This document shows, one piece after another, positions 1 to 8,071 of a DNA stretch of 64,000 nt. Position 1 is the first letter of the stretch, and each line of letters begins with the position of its first letter. The notes under the pieces were generated by a model that saw only the letters and a list, made by a program, of their open reading frames with translations, was not told the DNA's origin and did no database searches. Origin of the DNA: Rufibacter glacialis (GTDB lineage Bacteria > Bacteroidota > Bacteroidia > Cytophagales > Hymenobacteraceae); contig NZ_VKKZ01000025.1 of NCBI RefSeq assembly GCF_008271745.1, positions 247,506 to 311,505 of the forward strand, read 5' to 3'. Both the position numbers and the translations under genes were made by a program.

Positions 1-282
1 CAGCGCAGAACCACCCGCCTCCAACTCCAGGATATTGGTAAAGGTGGCAATGCCTTTCAACTCGCGGCCCGTGACCCCGGGGTACAGGTAGGCCGCTTCA
101 ACCCCAGCGGTGGAGTAGAACTGCCGAAGCCCCACGCTGTAGGCGATGATGCCTTCACGGGAGGTAAGCACCTCCAGGTCACTGGCGGCGTTAGGGTTGG
201 CTAAATCCAGCTCGCAGCCGCTCATCACCAGCAGGCCGCCAGCCAGAGCCCCTATCTTTAGATATGATCTTATACTTTTCAT
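1..282 (-). CDS. SusD/RagB-like nutrient-binding lipoprotein, N-terminal part (cut by window edge)
   Basis: Only the first 94 codons are inside the window; the rest lies beyond base 1. The start is the ATG at 282-280. A short hydrophobic leader ends in a lipobox LVMSGC with the lipidated Cys at residue 23, so the product is an outer-membrane-anchored lipoprotein. The stretch after it (NPNAASDLEVLTS) looks like the mature start of SusD/RagB proteins. The gene begins 26 bp after the SusC stop on the same strand, the classic SusC-SusD order. The pair would import a polymer fragment through the outer membrane; the substrate cannot be read from this piece. The family call rests mainly on context because the diagnostic C-terminal region is absent. 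Confidence 0.8.
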   Translation of the reverse strand, partial: MKSIRSYLKIGALAGGLLVMSGCELDLANPNAASDLEVLTSREGIIAYSVGLRQFYSTAGVEAAYLYPGVTGRELKGIATFTNILELEAGGSAL

Positions 283-308
283 GGATGTTCTGATTTGGAG
301 GTAAAACG

Positions 309-3300
309 CTAAAAAGACACCTGAAGCCCCAGAGCATAGGTCCTGGGGATAGGGACTTCCACAAAATCAAACCCGCGTACGGCATTCGTCTGGCCGGCCG
401 CATTCACCTCTGGGTCATAGCCGCTGTAATCATCAATGGAGAACAGGTTACGGCCAGCCAGGGTCAACCGTACGTTTCGGTTGCCCAGGAAGGCCGGTTT
501 CACGTCATAGGCCACTGAGAGTTCCCTCAGCTTGATGAACGAACCGTCTTCAATGTAATTCTCAAAAATGCCGAACAGGGCCGCCGAGGTTCCTTTGGGA
601 ACCTCGCCCCGCAACTCTGGCTCATACCCGGCTAAGCCGCCGTAGAAGTCGCGCTCGCCTACCCGGCGGGTGAAGTTGAACACGTCAAACCCATACGATG
701 CATCTACCTGCGCCCGGAAAGACAGATTGCCCCCAATGGTGATCTCATTGGTAAGAGAAGCAGTCCAGTCGGGGTTGGGGTCGCCTATCACTTTCGGCTT
801 GGTGGCCCCGGTGGGTTGACCTGCGGCGGTGCGGCCCACCCGCTCCGCCTGCGGCAGGCCCGCCGGGGTCAGCAGCAAAGACCCATCTTCATTTCGGGCA
901 AAATAGGTACTGTAAAATGCTCCCAACGGGTACCCGTTTACCGCCGCCACCTGCCCAAAGCCGCCCGGGAAAGTGAGCACACCGCCCGGGATGTTGTTCA
1001 CCTCGTTCTTGTTCCGGGAATAGATGAAGGTAGAAGTCCATTTAGTGTTTTCCTGGAAGATGGGGGAACCGGTCAGCAGGAGTTCAAACCCTTTGTTGGT
1101 GAGGGTACCCACGTTGGCATACTGCACGCCAAACCCGGTAGAGGGTGCCAGGTTGATGTCCAGGATGAGGTCTTTCACATTTTTATGGTACACCGAGAAC
1201 TCGAACCCTAACCGGCCCTTCAGGAAGCTCATGTCTGCCCCAATCTCTGTTTCTGTCTGCCGCTCAGGCTTGATGCCGGAGTTCCCCAACCGCGTGGAGG
1301 CCACTACCCCGGGCTGACCGGGCAAGGAAACCGGGTTGTAATTGGTATACCGGGAATAAGCCCCAATGGCCGACAAGTTACCGGCCTGGCCGTAAGAGGC
1401 GCGTAGCTTCAGGATGGGGATGATATCAGCCAGTCCCTGCCAGAAGGTCTCGTTGGAGATCAGGTAGCTGCCGCTTACCTTGGGGTAAAACTGCCACCGC
1501 TCTTCGCTCCCGAACACCGAAGACACATCATACCGGCCGGCCCCGGTGATAAACAGCCGGTCGCCTAGCCCAAAGGTCTGCTGCGCGAAGAAGCCCATGA
1601 TGTTGGCCTCGCTCCGTTCTTCGCCGGGTACAATGGTAGCGCCGCTGTTGATGGTCTGGGCAATGGGCCCCAGCTGGGTTGCGTTGATGCCAGTGCGGTA
1701 GGTCTTATCCAATTGTATAGTCCCTCCTACCCCGGTGGTAGACTCCAGCCAGTCCGCCAGAAAGACTCTATAGGAAATGTTTAGATCATTGTTGAGCAGA
1801 AAACGGGTCTCGTCTGCCCGCCGGGAGAACCCGGTGGTGTAAGAGGGCGTGGTGTTGCCCACCGGAATGAACCCCGTGGCAATGGTGGTGGAATTGTCAT
1901 ACCCCAGCACGTAGTTGATGTTGAGGTTCTCAACGGGCGTGACCTGCATCTGGAAATCCCCGATGAACCGGCTGGTCCTCTGCTGGAAATCAAAGCGGTT
2001 AATGGCCTCTAGCGGGTTGGTACGGGTTACGATCCCGGTAACCGTAGTAGACGGGAACACCCCGTTCACCGGTTCGGGATTAACGAAATTGTTACTGAAA
2101 ATAAAACCGGTCAAGGCCCCGTAGGCTTCGTTCAGGCCGCCATTAGGTACCTCCTGGCTGGTGCTGATCACATAGTTGGTACCCAGCGAGATAGAAAGCC
2201 AGTCGGTGAGGGTTTGGTCCAGGCGCAGGCGGCCCCCACCCCGGGTGAAGTCCGTGTTCTTCACAATGCCCTGGTTCTTCAGATAACTCCCGCTAAGGAA
2301 GTATTGGGTGTTGGCGCTCCCCCCAGAAACCGATACGTTGTTGTCAGTACCGTAGGCCGTCCGGAAAATCTTGTCCTGGTAATCATAGCGCTGCACGGGG
2401 ACCTGGGTCAGGTCGGTGGGCGTGGTGTTCACAAACCGGAAGGGATAGTCATTGTACTCCAGCTTTTTGCGCAGCTCACTTACCCTGAACTGAGTGGAGA
2501 CGTCTACTTTGGGTTTGCCTTCCTTGCCGCGTTTGGTGAAGATCTGCACCACGCCGTTGCTGGCCCTGGAACCGTAAATGGCCGCTGCCGCCGCGCCTTT
2601 GATGATCTCTATGCGGTCAATGTCATTGGGATTGATGTCTACCAGACGGTTCTGGCTGTACCCGCCCAAGTCAATGAGCTCACTGGAGTTGTTGTTGATC
2701 ACCACCCCGTCCACAATGTACAGCGGATCACCGGAGCCCACTACCGTACTGGTGCCGCGCAGGCGAACGCTGATACCGCCCGCTGGGTTACCCGAGTTCT
2801 GCGTGATCTGGGCACCTGCTACCTTTCCGGCCAGGGCCTGGTCAACTGACGTGACCACGCTGTTCTCAAAAGCCTCTGCAGACACCGTGGAAATAGCATT
2901 GCCCAACTGCTTCTTACTCGTGGCCACTGACGTACCCGTCACCACCACCTCGTCCAGGCCTACAATGTCCTCATTTAGCTGGGCATCCAGGGCCACGGAA
3001 GAGGTTGCGCCCAAAGAGATTTGTCTGGTAAGGGGCTTGAACCCCACAAAGGTGAACTCCAACTGGTACGAACCGGCGGGCAGGTTGGCCCTGAGGGTAT
3101 ACCTGCCGGTGGCATCTGTGGCTGTGGCGTTGGCGTTGTTACTGCCCTGCATTTTCACTACCACCCCCGGCAAGGGGCTTTTAGTCCGGGCATCGGTCAC
3201 CAGGCCGGTAATGGTGTACCCCGCTTGGGCTCTGGCGGGCAACTGCGAGAGCAGCGCCACCAGCAAGGTGCACAGGAAGGTTGCCTTCCTGGCCCTATCT

Positions 3301-3320
3301 TCAAAGTAAATCTTTCTCAT
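309..3320 (-). CDS. SusC/RagA-family TonB-linked outer membrane transporter
   Basis: 1003 residues, the usual SusC length. In order: a signal peptide ending near residue 32 (PARAQA), a carboxypeptidase-regulatory-like beta-sandwich (about 35-120, with the ITGLVTD...PLPGV signature), a TonB-box-like segment LDEVVVTGT near residue 122, a plug domain (about 130-260, LRGTS...PLYIVDG and DIDRIEIIKG), then a beta-barrel ending in an aromatic residue (LQVSF). It should form the energised channel of a SusCD complex with the lipoprotein encoded 26 bp downstream. No sigma/anti-sigma pair or glycoside hydrolase is beside it inside the window, so the substrate is unknown. It follows anmK by 48 bp on the same strand and could be cotranscribed. 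Confidence 0.95.
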   Translation of the reverse strand: MRKIYFEDRARKATFLCTLLVALLSQLPARAQAGYTITGLVTDARTKSPLPGVVVKMQGSNNANATATDATGRYTLRANLPAGSYQLEFTFVGFKPLTRQISLGATSSVALDAQLNEDIVGLDEVVVTGTSVATSKKQLGNAISTVSAEAFENSVVTSVDQALAGKVAGAQITQNSGNPAGGISVRLRGTSTVVGSGDPLYIVDGVVINNNSSELIDLGGYSQNRLVDINPNDIDRIEIIKGAAAAAIYGSRASNGVVQIFTKRGKEGKPKVDVSTQFRVSELRKKLEYNDYPFRFVNTTPTDLTQVPVQRYDYQDKIFRTAYGTDNNVSVSGGSANTQYFLSGSYLKNQGIVKNTDFTRGGGRLRLDQTLTDWLSISLGTNYVISTSQEVPNGGLNEAYGALTGFIFSNNFVNPEPVNGVFPSTTVTGIVTRTNPLEAINRFDFQQRTSRFIGDFQMQVTPVENLNINYVLGYDNSTTIATGFIPVGNTTPSYTTGFSRRADETRFLLNNDLNISYRVFLADWLESTTGVGGTIQLDKTYRTGINATQLGPIAQTINSGATIVPGEERSEANIMGFFAQQTFGLGDRLFITGAGRYDVSSVFGSEERWQFYPKVSGSYLISNETFWQGLADIIPILKLRASYGQAGNLSAIGAYSRYTNYNPVSLPGQPGVVASTRLGNSGIKPERQTETEIGADMSFLKGRLGFEFSVYHKNVKDLILDINLAPSTGFGVQYANVGTLTNKGFELLLTGSPIFQENTKWTSTFIYSRNKNEVNNIPGGVLTFPGGFGQVAAVNGYPLGAFYSTYFARNEDGSLLLTPAGLPQAERVGRTAAGQPTGATKPKVIGDPNPDWTASLTNEITIGGNLSFRAQVDASYGFDVFNFTRRVGERDFYGGLAGYEPELRGEVPKGTSAALFGIFENYIEDGSFIKLRELSVAYDVKPAFLGNRNVRLTLAGRNLFSIDDYSGYDPEVNAAGQTNAVRGFDFVEVPIPRTYALGLQVSF

Positions 3321-3368
3321 ATCGCCTTGAATTAAAAAGGAATATAGAAAGATTAATTTTACCTTTTC

Positions 3369-4568
3369 CTATTGAGGCAGACTAATTTTCCCCATCTGCA
3401 CCGCAGGGATTCGGAGCCTTCCTGCCCCGAAATCAAGCCGCTCGCCTACCAGGCATTCATTGGCCAGCGTGGCAAATAACACCGCTTCCTTGGCATCTGG
3501 TGAAACGCCCAGTTCTGCCGTGTCTCTGATCACCACCCCGGGCAGCAGGGTCTCAATGTTCCGGCGCAGCAAGGGATTGTGCATGCCTCCACCGCTCACA
3601 AAAATCTCAAATTCCTCTTCTTCCATGGTCCGGCGCAGCGCGTCACAAATGCCGTGGGCGGAGAAGCGGTTAAGGGTGGCCATCACATCCTGGGCCGAAA
3701 GCGCGGTGGTGCTGGATGCTTCCTGCGCCCGCGCCAGATAGGCCAGGTTAAAGACCTCGGGCCCGGTGGTTTTGGGAAAATCCCCCTGGAAAAACGGATG
3801 GGCCAGCAAAGCCGCCAGCAGCCCCTCATGGATAGTCCCTTGCAGGGCTACCGCTGAACCGGCATCATAGAACGTTCCCGGAAAGTTGGCTTGCATATAA
3901 GCATCCATGATGGTGTTGCCAGGCCCTACATCAGTAGAGAAGATCCGGCTGGTGTCCAGGTCGCCGGGCAGGAAGGTGAAGTTGGCGATGCCGCCAATGT
4001 TGAGCATGATCCTGTTCTGCCCTTTTTCAGAAAACAGCAGGAAATCGCCGTACACCGCCAGGGGGGCGCCTTCGCCCCCGGCCGCAATGTGCTTCTGCCT
4101 GAAATCACTCAGCGTGATAACGCCGGTTTTCACCGCGATATGGTCACCGTCGCCAATTTGCAGGGTGGCATTGGGCATACCCGCCACCTGGTGCTGCGAG
4201 GCCGGGGCGTGGTAAATGGTTTGGCCGTGGCTGGCAATAATGTCAACGTCCTGGGCAGTAAGCCCCCATTCCTGCAGGCAGGCGTTGATCAATTCCGCAT
4301 GGAAACTGCCAATATAGGCGTTCATTAAGGTCACTTTCTCCAGGTCTACCGCCCGCTTGGAGAAAACCTCTTTGACCTGCTGCTTGAATTCGCTTCCGTA
4401 GGGCATGGTAGCGAACTGGCGCAACACCAGTTGGGTTTGCAGCCCATGCCCGGTGAATTCGCAGAGGGCGATATCCAGACCATCCAGGGAAGTACCTGAC
4501 ATAAGACCGATGATGGTTCTTTTTTCTTTTTCTGCTATGGTCAGCAGACGACGGAGACCTGTATTCAT
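3369..4568 (-). CDS. anmK: Anhydro-N-acetylmuramic acid kinase
   Basis: 399 residues. AnmK hydrolyses and phosphorylates 1,6-anhydro-MurNAc to MurNAc-6-phosphate in cytoplasmic muropeptide recycling. The N-terminal phosphate-binding motif GLMSGTSLDGLD (residues 21-32) is a family hallmark, and STDVGPGNTIMD carries the expected catalytic Asp. GGEGAPL and FVSGGGMHNP are further ASKHA-fold motifs. The frame is open upstream to 4790, but I chose the ATG at 4568: homology begins there, the upstream codons run through palindromic repeats, and a TAnnTTTG promoter box lies at 4643-4636, inside that extension. No etherase (MurQ) gene is adjacent. Confidence 0.95.
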   Translation of the reverse strand: MNTGLRRLLTIAEKEKRTIIGLMSGTSLDGLDIALCEFTGHGLQTQLVLRQFATMPYGSEFKQQVKEVFSKRAVDLEKVTLMNAYIGSFHAELINACLQEWGLTAQDVDIIASHGQTIYHAPASQHQVAGMPNATLQIGDGDHIAVKTGVITLSDFRQKHIAAGGEGAPLAVYGDFLLFSEKGQNRIMLNIGGIANFTFLPGDLDTSRIFSTDVGPGNTIMDAYMQANFPGTFYDAGSAVALQGTIHEGLLAALLAHPFFQGDFPKTTGPEVFNLAYLARAQEASSTTALSAQDVMATLNRFSAHGICDALRRTMEEEEFEIFVSGGGMHNPLLRRNIETLLPGVVIRDTAELGVSPDAKEAVLFATLANECLVGERLDFGAGRLRIPAVQMGKISLPQ

Positions 4569-4635
4569 ATCTTTTGGGAGAAAGGGGAAAGGTAAAGCAG
4601 AAATCTGAGAGGCGAAACTGTGGCCCCCTTTTTTG

Positions 4636-4643
4636 CAAAGGTA
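4636..4643 (-). promoter_or_regulatory. Bacteroidota -7 promoter box upstream of anmK
   Basis: On the minus strand this reads TACCTTTG, an exact match to the Bacteroidota sigma-ABfr -7 consensus TAnnTTTG. It lies 67 bp upstream of the chosen anmK start. No clear -33 TTG sits at the usual spacing; a perfect palindrome (4665-4689) occupies that region instead. Confidence 0.55.
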
Positions 4644-4664
4644 TTTCCTGATCTGGTACGGATA

Positions 4665-4689
4665 GAGACAAGGCAGTGCCTTGTCTCTA
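4665..4689. repeat. Perfect short palindrome, copy 1 (AGAGACAAGGCA arms)
   Basis: Arms AGAGACAAGGCA and TGCCTTGTCTCT are perfectly complementary around a single G. It sits between the anmK promoter box and a second, almost identical palindrome about 50 bp further on. Short palindromes of this kind are typical of intergenic REP/MITE-like repeats. Confidence 0.7.
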
Positions 4690-4739
4690 CCAATACACCC
4701 TACGCAATACAATTTCTGAATGCAAATATTGGAACCCGT

Positions 4740-4764
4740 AGAGATAAGGCATTGCCTTGTCTCT
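4740..4764. repeat. Short palindrome, copy 2 (AGAGATAAGGCA arms)
   Basis: Same sequence as the palindrome at 4665-4689 except for one arm base (AGAGATAAGGCA against TGCCTTGTCTCT, still pairing as G-U in RNA) and a T centre. The two copies are in tandem. Confidence 0.65.
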
Positions 4765-5043
4765 GACGTTTGCTGGTTAGCAATTTCCAAGGGAATGCAT
4801 TGATCTGCATGAGTAGATCATCCCCCTACCCCCTTCAAAGGGGGACGGAATGCGTCACTTTCCTTCAGGAACTCCATCTACAACCTGCTTCCATGGTTTA
4901 AGTTTTTAACTTGGGCCCAACATGACCTGAAGTTTGTAGCTTCAATGCGGCGAAAGCCTCCACGCAAGCCTGCTGAATTTTAGCACCTTCCCTGGCCTAA
5001 AGAGACGCTTTTAACTTCCTTTTCCAAAAACCAGCCCTAAAAC

Positions 5044-5082
5044 ACAGAACCCCCGCGTCCAATAAAGAAGCGAGGGTTCTGT
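5044..5082 (-). terminator. Terminator-like hairpin after the desaturase gene
   Basis: Arms ACAGAACCCCCGC (5044-5056) and GCGAGGGTTCTGT (5070-5082) pair with one mismatch over 13 bp around a 13-nt loop. On the minus strand a moderately T-rich stretch follows. Confidence 0.6.
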
Positions 5083-5120
5083 AGGAAACGAAAGGTAAAG
5101 CCTCTTGGCTTATGAGAGAT

Positions 5121-6206
5121 TTACCGCTGCACCATGACCGGCTGAAGGGCCAGTTGCCGCAAATGCGAGATATGCGAAAGGATAGCGGTCCTGGTTTTAG
5201 GGTATTCATGGTAGGTGACCCCAAACTCTTCGCAGGCTTCTTTGATGATCTTGCTGATGGCTGGGTAATGCACGTGCGAGATGCGCGGGAACAAGTGGTG
5301 CTCAATTTGGAAATTCAATCCGCCGGTCAACCAGGAAACCACCTTGTTCTCCGTGGCGAAATTGGCGGTGGTCTTCAGTTGGTGCAGGGCCCACTCGTCT
5401 TCAATGCGGTTGGTGGCCGCCGTAGGAACCGGGAAATGCGCGTGCTCTACCGTGTGCGCCAGCTGGAAGACAATGCTCATGACCAGGCCGGTGAACATGC
5501 CATACACCAGAAAGCCTACGAGCCAGGGCAGAAAACCAACGGTGTAGATGGGCAGCACCACAAACAGGAAGAAGTGCATGACCTTGAAGCCCCAGAATGA
5601 GAAATGGTCTTTGCGGGTCATTTTCTTGATGGGAATATCGCCAACTTTCTGGGTGAAATACTTCAGGTAATCAGTGAAGAAGATCCAGTAGATGTAGAGC
5701 ATGGCGTAGGCTCCCCAGAAGTAATAATGCTGGTACTTATGGATCTTGAGGTGCGCTTGGTTTTCACAGAGCCGCAGGAACGGTCTGGCGTCCAGGTCAT
5801 CATCAACGCCGTCAATGTTGGTGTAGGTATGGTGAATGATGTTGTGCTTGGTGGTCCACATGTGAATGTTGGCGCCCAGCACATTCAAGGAAAGGCCGGC
5901 GGCTTCGTTCACCCATTTCTTGCGGCTGAAACTGCCGTGCCCCCCGTCGTGCATCACGTTGAAACCAATGGCGGCTGTCACGCCCCCAAACAGGAGACAT
6001 TCCAACAGGGCCAGCCAGGCGGTAGGCGTAAAAAACACCAGGTGCACGTAGAGCAGCACCAGGCTGGTAAGCAGGATAGCCGCTTTCAGGTACAGTTTAT
6101 AGTTGCCGGATGGGTGGCTACCTTTCTCTTCAAAGTAAGCATTTGTGCGCCGTTTCAGTTCTGCATAAAAGGAAGTGGTAGGCGCTATGAATTTTGGGGT
6201 GGCCAT
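5121..6206 (-). CDS. Membrane fatty acid desaturase (acyl-lipid/acyl-CoA, QIEHH type)
   Basis: 361 residues with the three histidine boxes of membrane di-iron desaturases: HDGGH (86-90), HNIIHH (121-126) and QIEHH (300-304). The Gln in the third box places it with linoleoyl-CoA/front-end (delta-6-like) desaturases, although no N-terminal cytochrome b5 domain is present. Several hydrophobic segments lie between the boxes. It would introduce a double bond into membrane acyl chains, often for cold adaptation. I chose the ATG at 6206; the frame extends only to a TTG seven codons upstream. The nearest genes give no operon clue. Regiospecificity cannot be told from sequence. Confidence 0.92.
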   Translation of the reverse strand: MATPKFIAPTTSFYAELKRRTNAYFEEKGSHPSGNYKLYLKAAILLTSLVLLYVHLVFFTPTAWLALLECLLFGGVTAAIGFNVMHDGGHGSFSRKKWVNEAAGLSLNVLGANIHMWTTKHNIIHHTYTNIDGVDDDLDARPFLRLCENQAHLKIHKYQHYYFWGAYAMLYIYWIFFTDYLKYFTQKVGDIPIKKMTRKDHFSFWGFKVMHFFLFVVLPIYTVGFLPWLVGFLVYGMFTGLVMSIVFQLAHTVEHAHFPVPTAATNRIEDEWALHQLKTTANFATENKVVSWLTGGLNFQIEHHLFPRISHVHYPAISKIIKEACEEFGVTYHEYPKTRTAILSHISHLRQLALQPVMVQR

Positions 6207-6425
6207 AAAGACGATTAAGTTGAACAAAAAGCTACAGAGGCTATCTCAACGGGAATCGTCAATCAAAATCCATAACATCTTGGAAAGGTAACGCTTTCCT
6301 GCTAAGTATTAATTCAGTTTCCTTAAAAACAGCTCGTATATTTTCCTTCTATACGTCTTCGGTTAATACGTATGTTGCCTTTCTTAAAAATAAAATAAAC
6401 CAAGTGCCAAAACTGCCCTTTGTGC

Positions 6426-7361
6426 CTACTTGACCGCGTTTGCCATCAACTTATTGGCCTCCAACCAATTAACCAACCGGTCAAACCACTGATCTTTGGT
6501 GGTTTTGTTGTTTAGCCCGAAACCATGGCCCCCGGCCTGGTAGAGGTGCAGTTCAGCGGGTATTTTATGGCGCAACAGGGCCTGGTAGAAAAGCACGCTG
6601 TTCTGGGCCGGTACGGCGCGGTCATCTGAAGCATGCACCAAAAAGGTGGGCGGCGTTTGGGCCGTTACCTGCAAATCATTGGAATAAGCCCGCAGTTTTT
6701 CAGGGGAAGCCTTTTTGCCTAGCAGGAGCTCAAAAGACCCTTTGTGCCACACCGTGGAATCACTGCTGATGACCGGGTACACAAGCACCATGAAATCTGG
6801 CCGCAACGACAGGTTCTCGGGGTTAGGGATCGTGGTCTGGGTAAAATGCGTTCCGGCCGTGGAAGCCAGGTGCCCACCCGCCGAGAAACCCATGATGCCT
6901 ACCCGCTGCGGGTTGATGTTGTATTCCTTCGCCCGTTGGCGCACCAGGTACAGGGCCTGCTGGGCATCTTGCAAGGGGGTAATCTCTGGCTGCGAAGAAA
7001 CGGCGGGGTGCGGTAGGCGGTATTTCACCACAAACGCGGCCACGCCCTGGTCTGCCAGCCGCTGGGCCACGTCGGTGCCTTCATGGCTAAAGGCCAGTTT
7101 GGCGTAGCCGCCGCCGGGGCAAATGACCACCGCCGTACCGTTGGCTTTGCCTTTGGCCGGCAGAAACACGGTGAGCGTGGGTTGCCGCACCTTGGTCAGG
7201 CTGATAGATTGATTCGGCCGCACCTCCCTGGCCTCCTCGTTGGGCCCGGGAACTTCATTGGGGACTTTTCCCGCATAAAGCGGGATTTCCAGGGGTTTGG
7301 TCTGGCTGGCAGCCGAAAAGCCCACGGCGACAAATGACAACAGCAGAATCAGTTTTTTCAT
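6426..7361 (-). CDS. Secreted alpha/beta-hydrolase, esterase/lipase-like
   Basis: 311 residues starting MKKLILLLSF with a signal peptide ending near ASQ (residue 20). The alpha/beta-hydrolase triad is visible: nucleophile Ser160 in GFSAGGH, an Asp in HASDD (246/247) and His279 in AGGHGFG. CPGGGY (81-86) is the oxyanion-hole element. This layout fits the BD-FAE/acetylxylan-esterase-like family that deacylates plant or microbial polysaccharides; the true substrate is unknown. The start at 7361 was chosen over an extension to 7487 because only it gives an N-terminal signal peptide. The extension would also overlap the upstream DinB gene. Confidence 0.85.
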   Translation of the reverse strand: MKKLILLLSFVAVGFSAASQTKPLEIPLYAGKVPNEVPGPNEEAREVRPNQSISLTKVRQPTLTVFLPAKGKANGTAVVICPGGGYAKLAFSHEGTDVAQRLADQGVAAFVVKYRLPHPAVSSQPEITPLQDAQQALYLVRQRAKEYNINPQRVGIMGFSAGGHLASTAGTHFTQTTIPNPENLSLRPDFMVLVYPVISSDSTVWHKGSFELLLGKKASPEKLRAYSNDLQVTAQTPPTFLVHASDDRAVPAQNSVLFYQALLRHKIPAELHLYQAGGHGFGLNNKTTKDQWFDRLVNWLEANKLMANAVK

Positions 7362-7467
7362 TGGTTCTTTGGTTAGAGGGGACGGTTCCCTACGTTTAGC
7401 GGCTGTTTCTGTGAAAAGGGCCTTAAAACCGGCTTCTTTCTTCCGTTGGGTTATTTCTTTTTTGGGG

Positions 7468-7974
7468 TTAACCACCAAACCCTTCATCAGCGGTGGGACC
7501 GTACATGCCGGGCACCGGTACGTCCAGCAGGCGCAGGTACACGCTCAGCTGCCCGCGGTGGTGGATAAAATGGCTGATGGCGATGTTGCGGATGACGGCC
7601 TGCCGCGGCATGGTGAAGAGGGTGCGGTCACCGCTTTTCAGGGACCAGGGCTTTTCAATCTCCTCAGCGGTGGTTTGGGAAAGAGCCTCCACCGACCGCT
7701 GGTAATTATCCTCAAAAAACTGCATCAGCTCTTGATGGGTGGTTCCGGCAAAAGGCCGGTAGGTTCCTTTACTGAAATCAAACTCTTCCAAAGTGAGCAC
7801 CTTGGCTATGAACAATCTCGGTAATTCGGCAATGTGCGCAGCCAGTTCTTTCAAGGTCATGCTTTTGGCATGTGGGCGCCAATCAAAATGCTCCTCCGGC
7901 ACGCGTTGCAGCATTTTCCGGGTGTTGGCGGCTTCATGCTCAAATTGCCGCAGAAGTTTCAGGTGCAAGTCCAT
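7468..7974 (-). CDS. DinB-family four-helix-bundle protein
   Basis: 168 residues. The DinB/YfiT fold is indicated by an early helix (HLKLLRQFEHEA), the central LKELAAHIAELP with the first metal-binding His, and the C-terminal HFIHHRGQLSVYLR, which supplies the other two. Members bind a divalent metal; several are thiol-dependent transferases or damage-inducible proteins of unknown activity. The start is the ATG at 7974; the open frame to 8133 runs through the terminator of the next gene and is not credible. The gene is 106 bp upstream of the esterase on the same strand. Confidence 0.88.
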   Translation of the reverse strand: MDLHLKLLRQFEHEAANTRKMLQRVPEEHFDWRPHAKSMTLKELAAHIAELPRLFIAKVLTLEEFDFSKGTYRPFAGTTHQELMQFFEDNYQRSVEALSQTTAEEIEKPWSLKSGDRTLFTMPRQAVIRNIAISHFIHHRGQLSVYLRLLDVPVPGMYGPTADEGFGG

Positions 7975-8013
7975 GGTCTGTGGGTGTGGTAGTGAGTGGT
8001 AAGTTAGAAAAAA

Positions 8014-8045
8014 GAACGGGAGCAGGAAATGCCCTGCTCCCGTTC
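8014..8045 (-). terminator. Rho-independent terminator after the POT transporter gene
   Basis: Perfect 13-bp stem, GAACGGGAGCAGG (8014-8026) with CCTGCTCCCGTTC (8033-8045), a 6-nt loop and, on the minus strand, an immediate TTTTTT run. It lies just past the stop at 8072. Confidence 0.88.
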
Positions 8046-8071
8046 CGGGGTTTTGTATTTTCTGGCCACGC

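Larger units (their letters stand above)
4569..5120. other. Palindrome-rich intergenic region between anmK and the desaturase
   Basis: I see no gene here. It holds the anmK promoter box, the two GAGACAAGGCA palindromes, an inverted repeat TGATCT/AGATCA (4801-4820), a C5/G5 palindrome with arms CCCCCTT and AAAGGGGG (4829-4844), and the terminator-like hairpin of the desaturase gene (5044-5082). The cluster suggests a landing zone for short palindromic elements. Confidence 0.6.
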
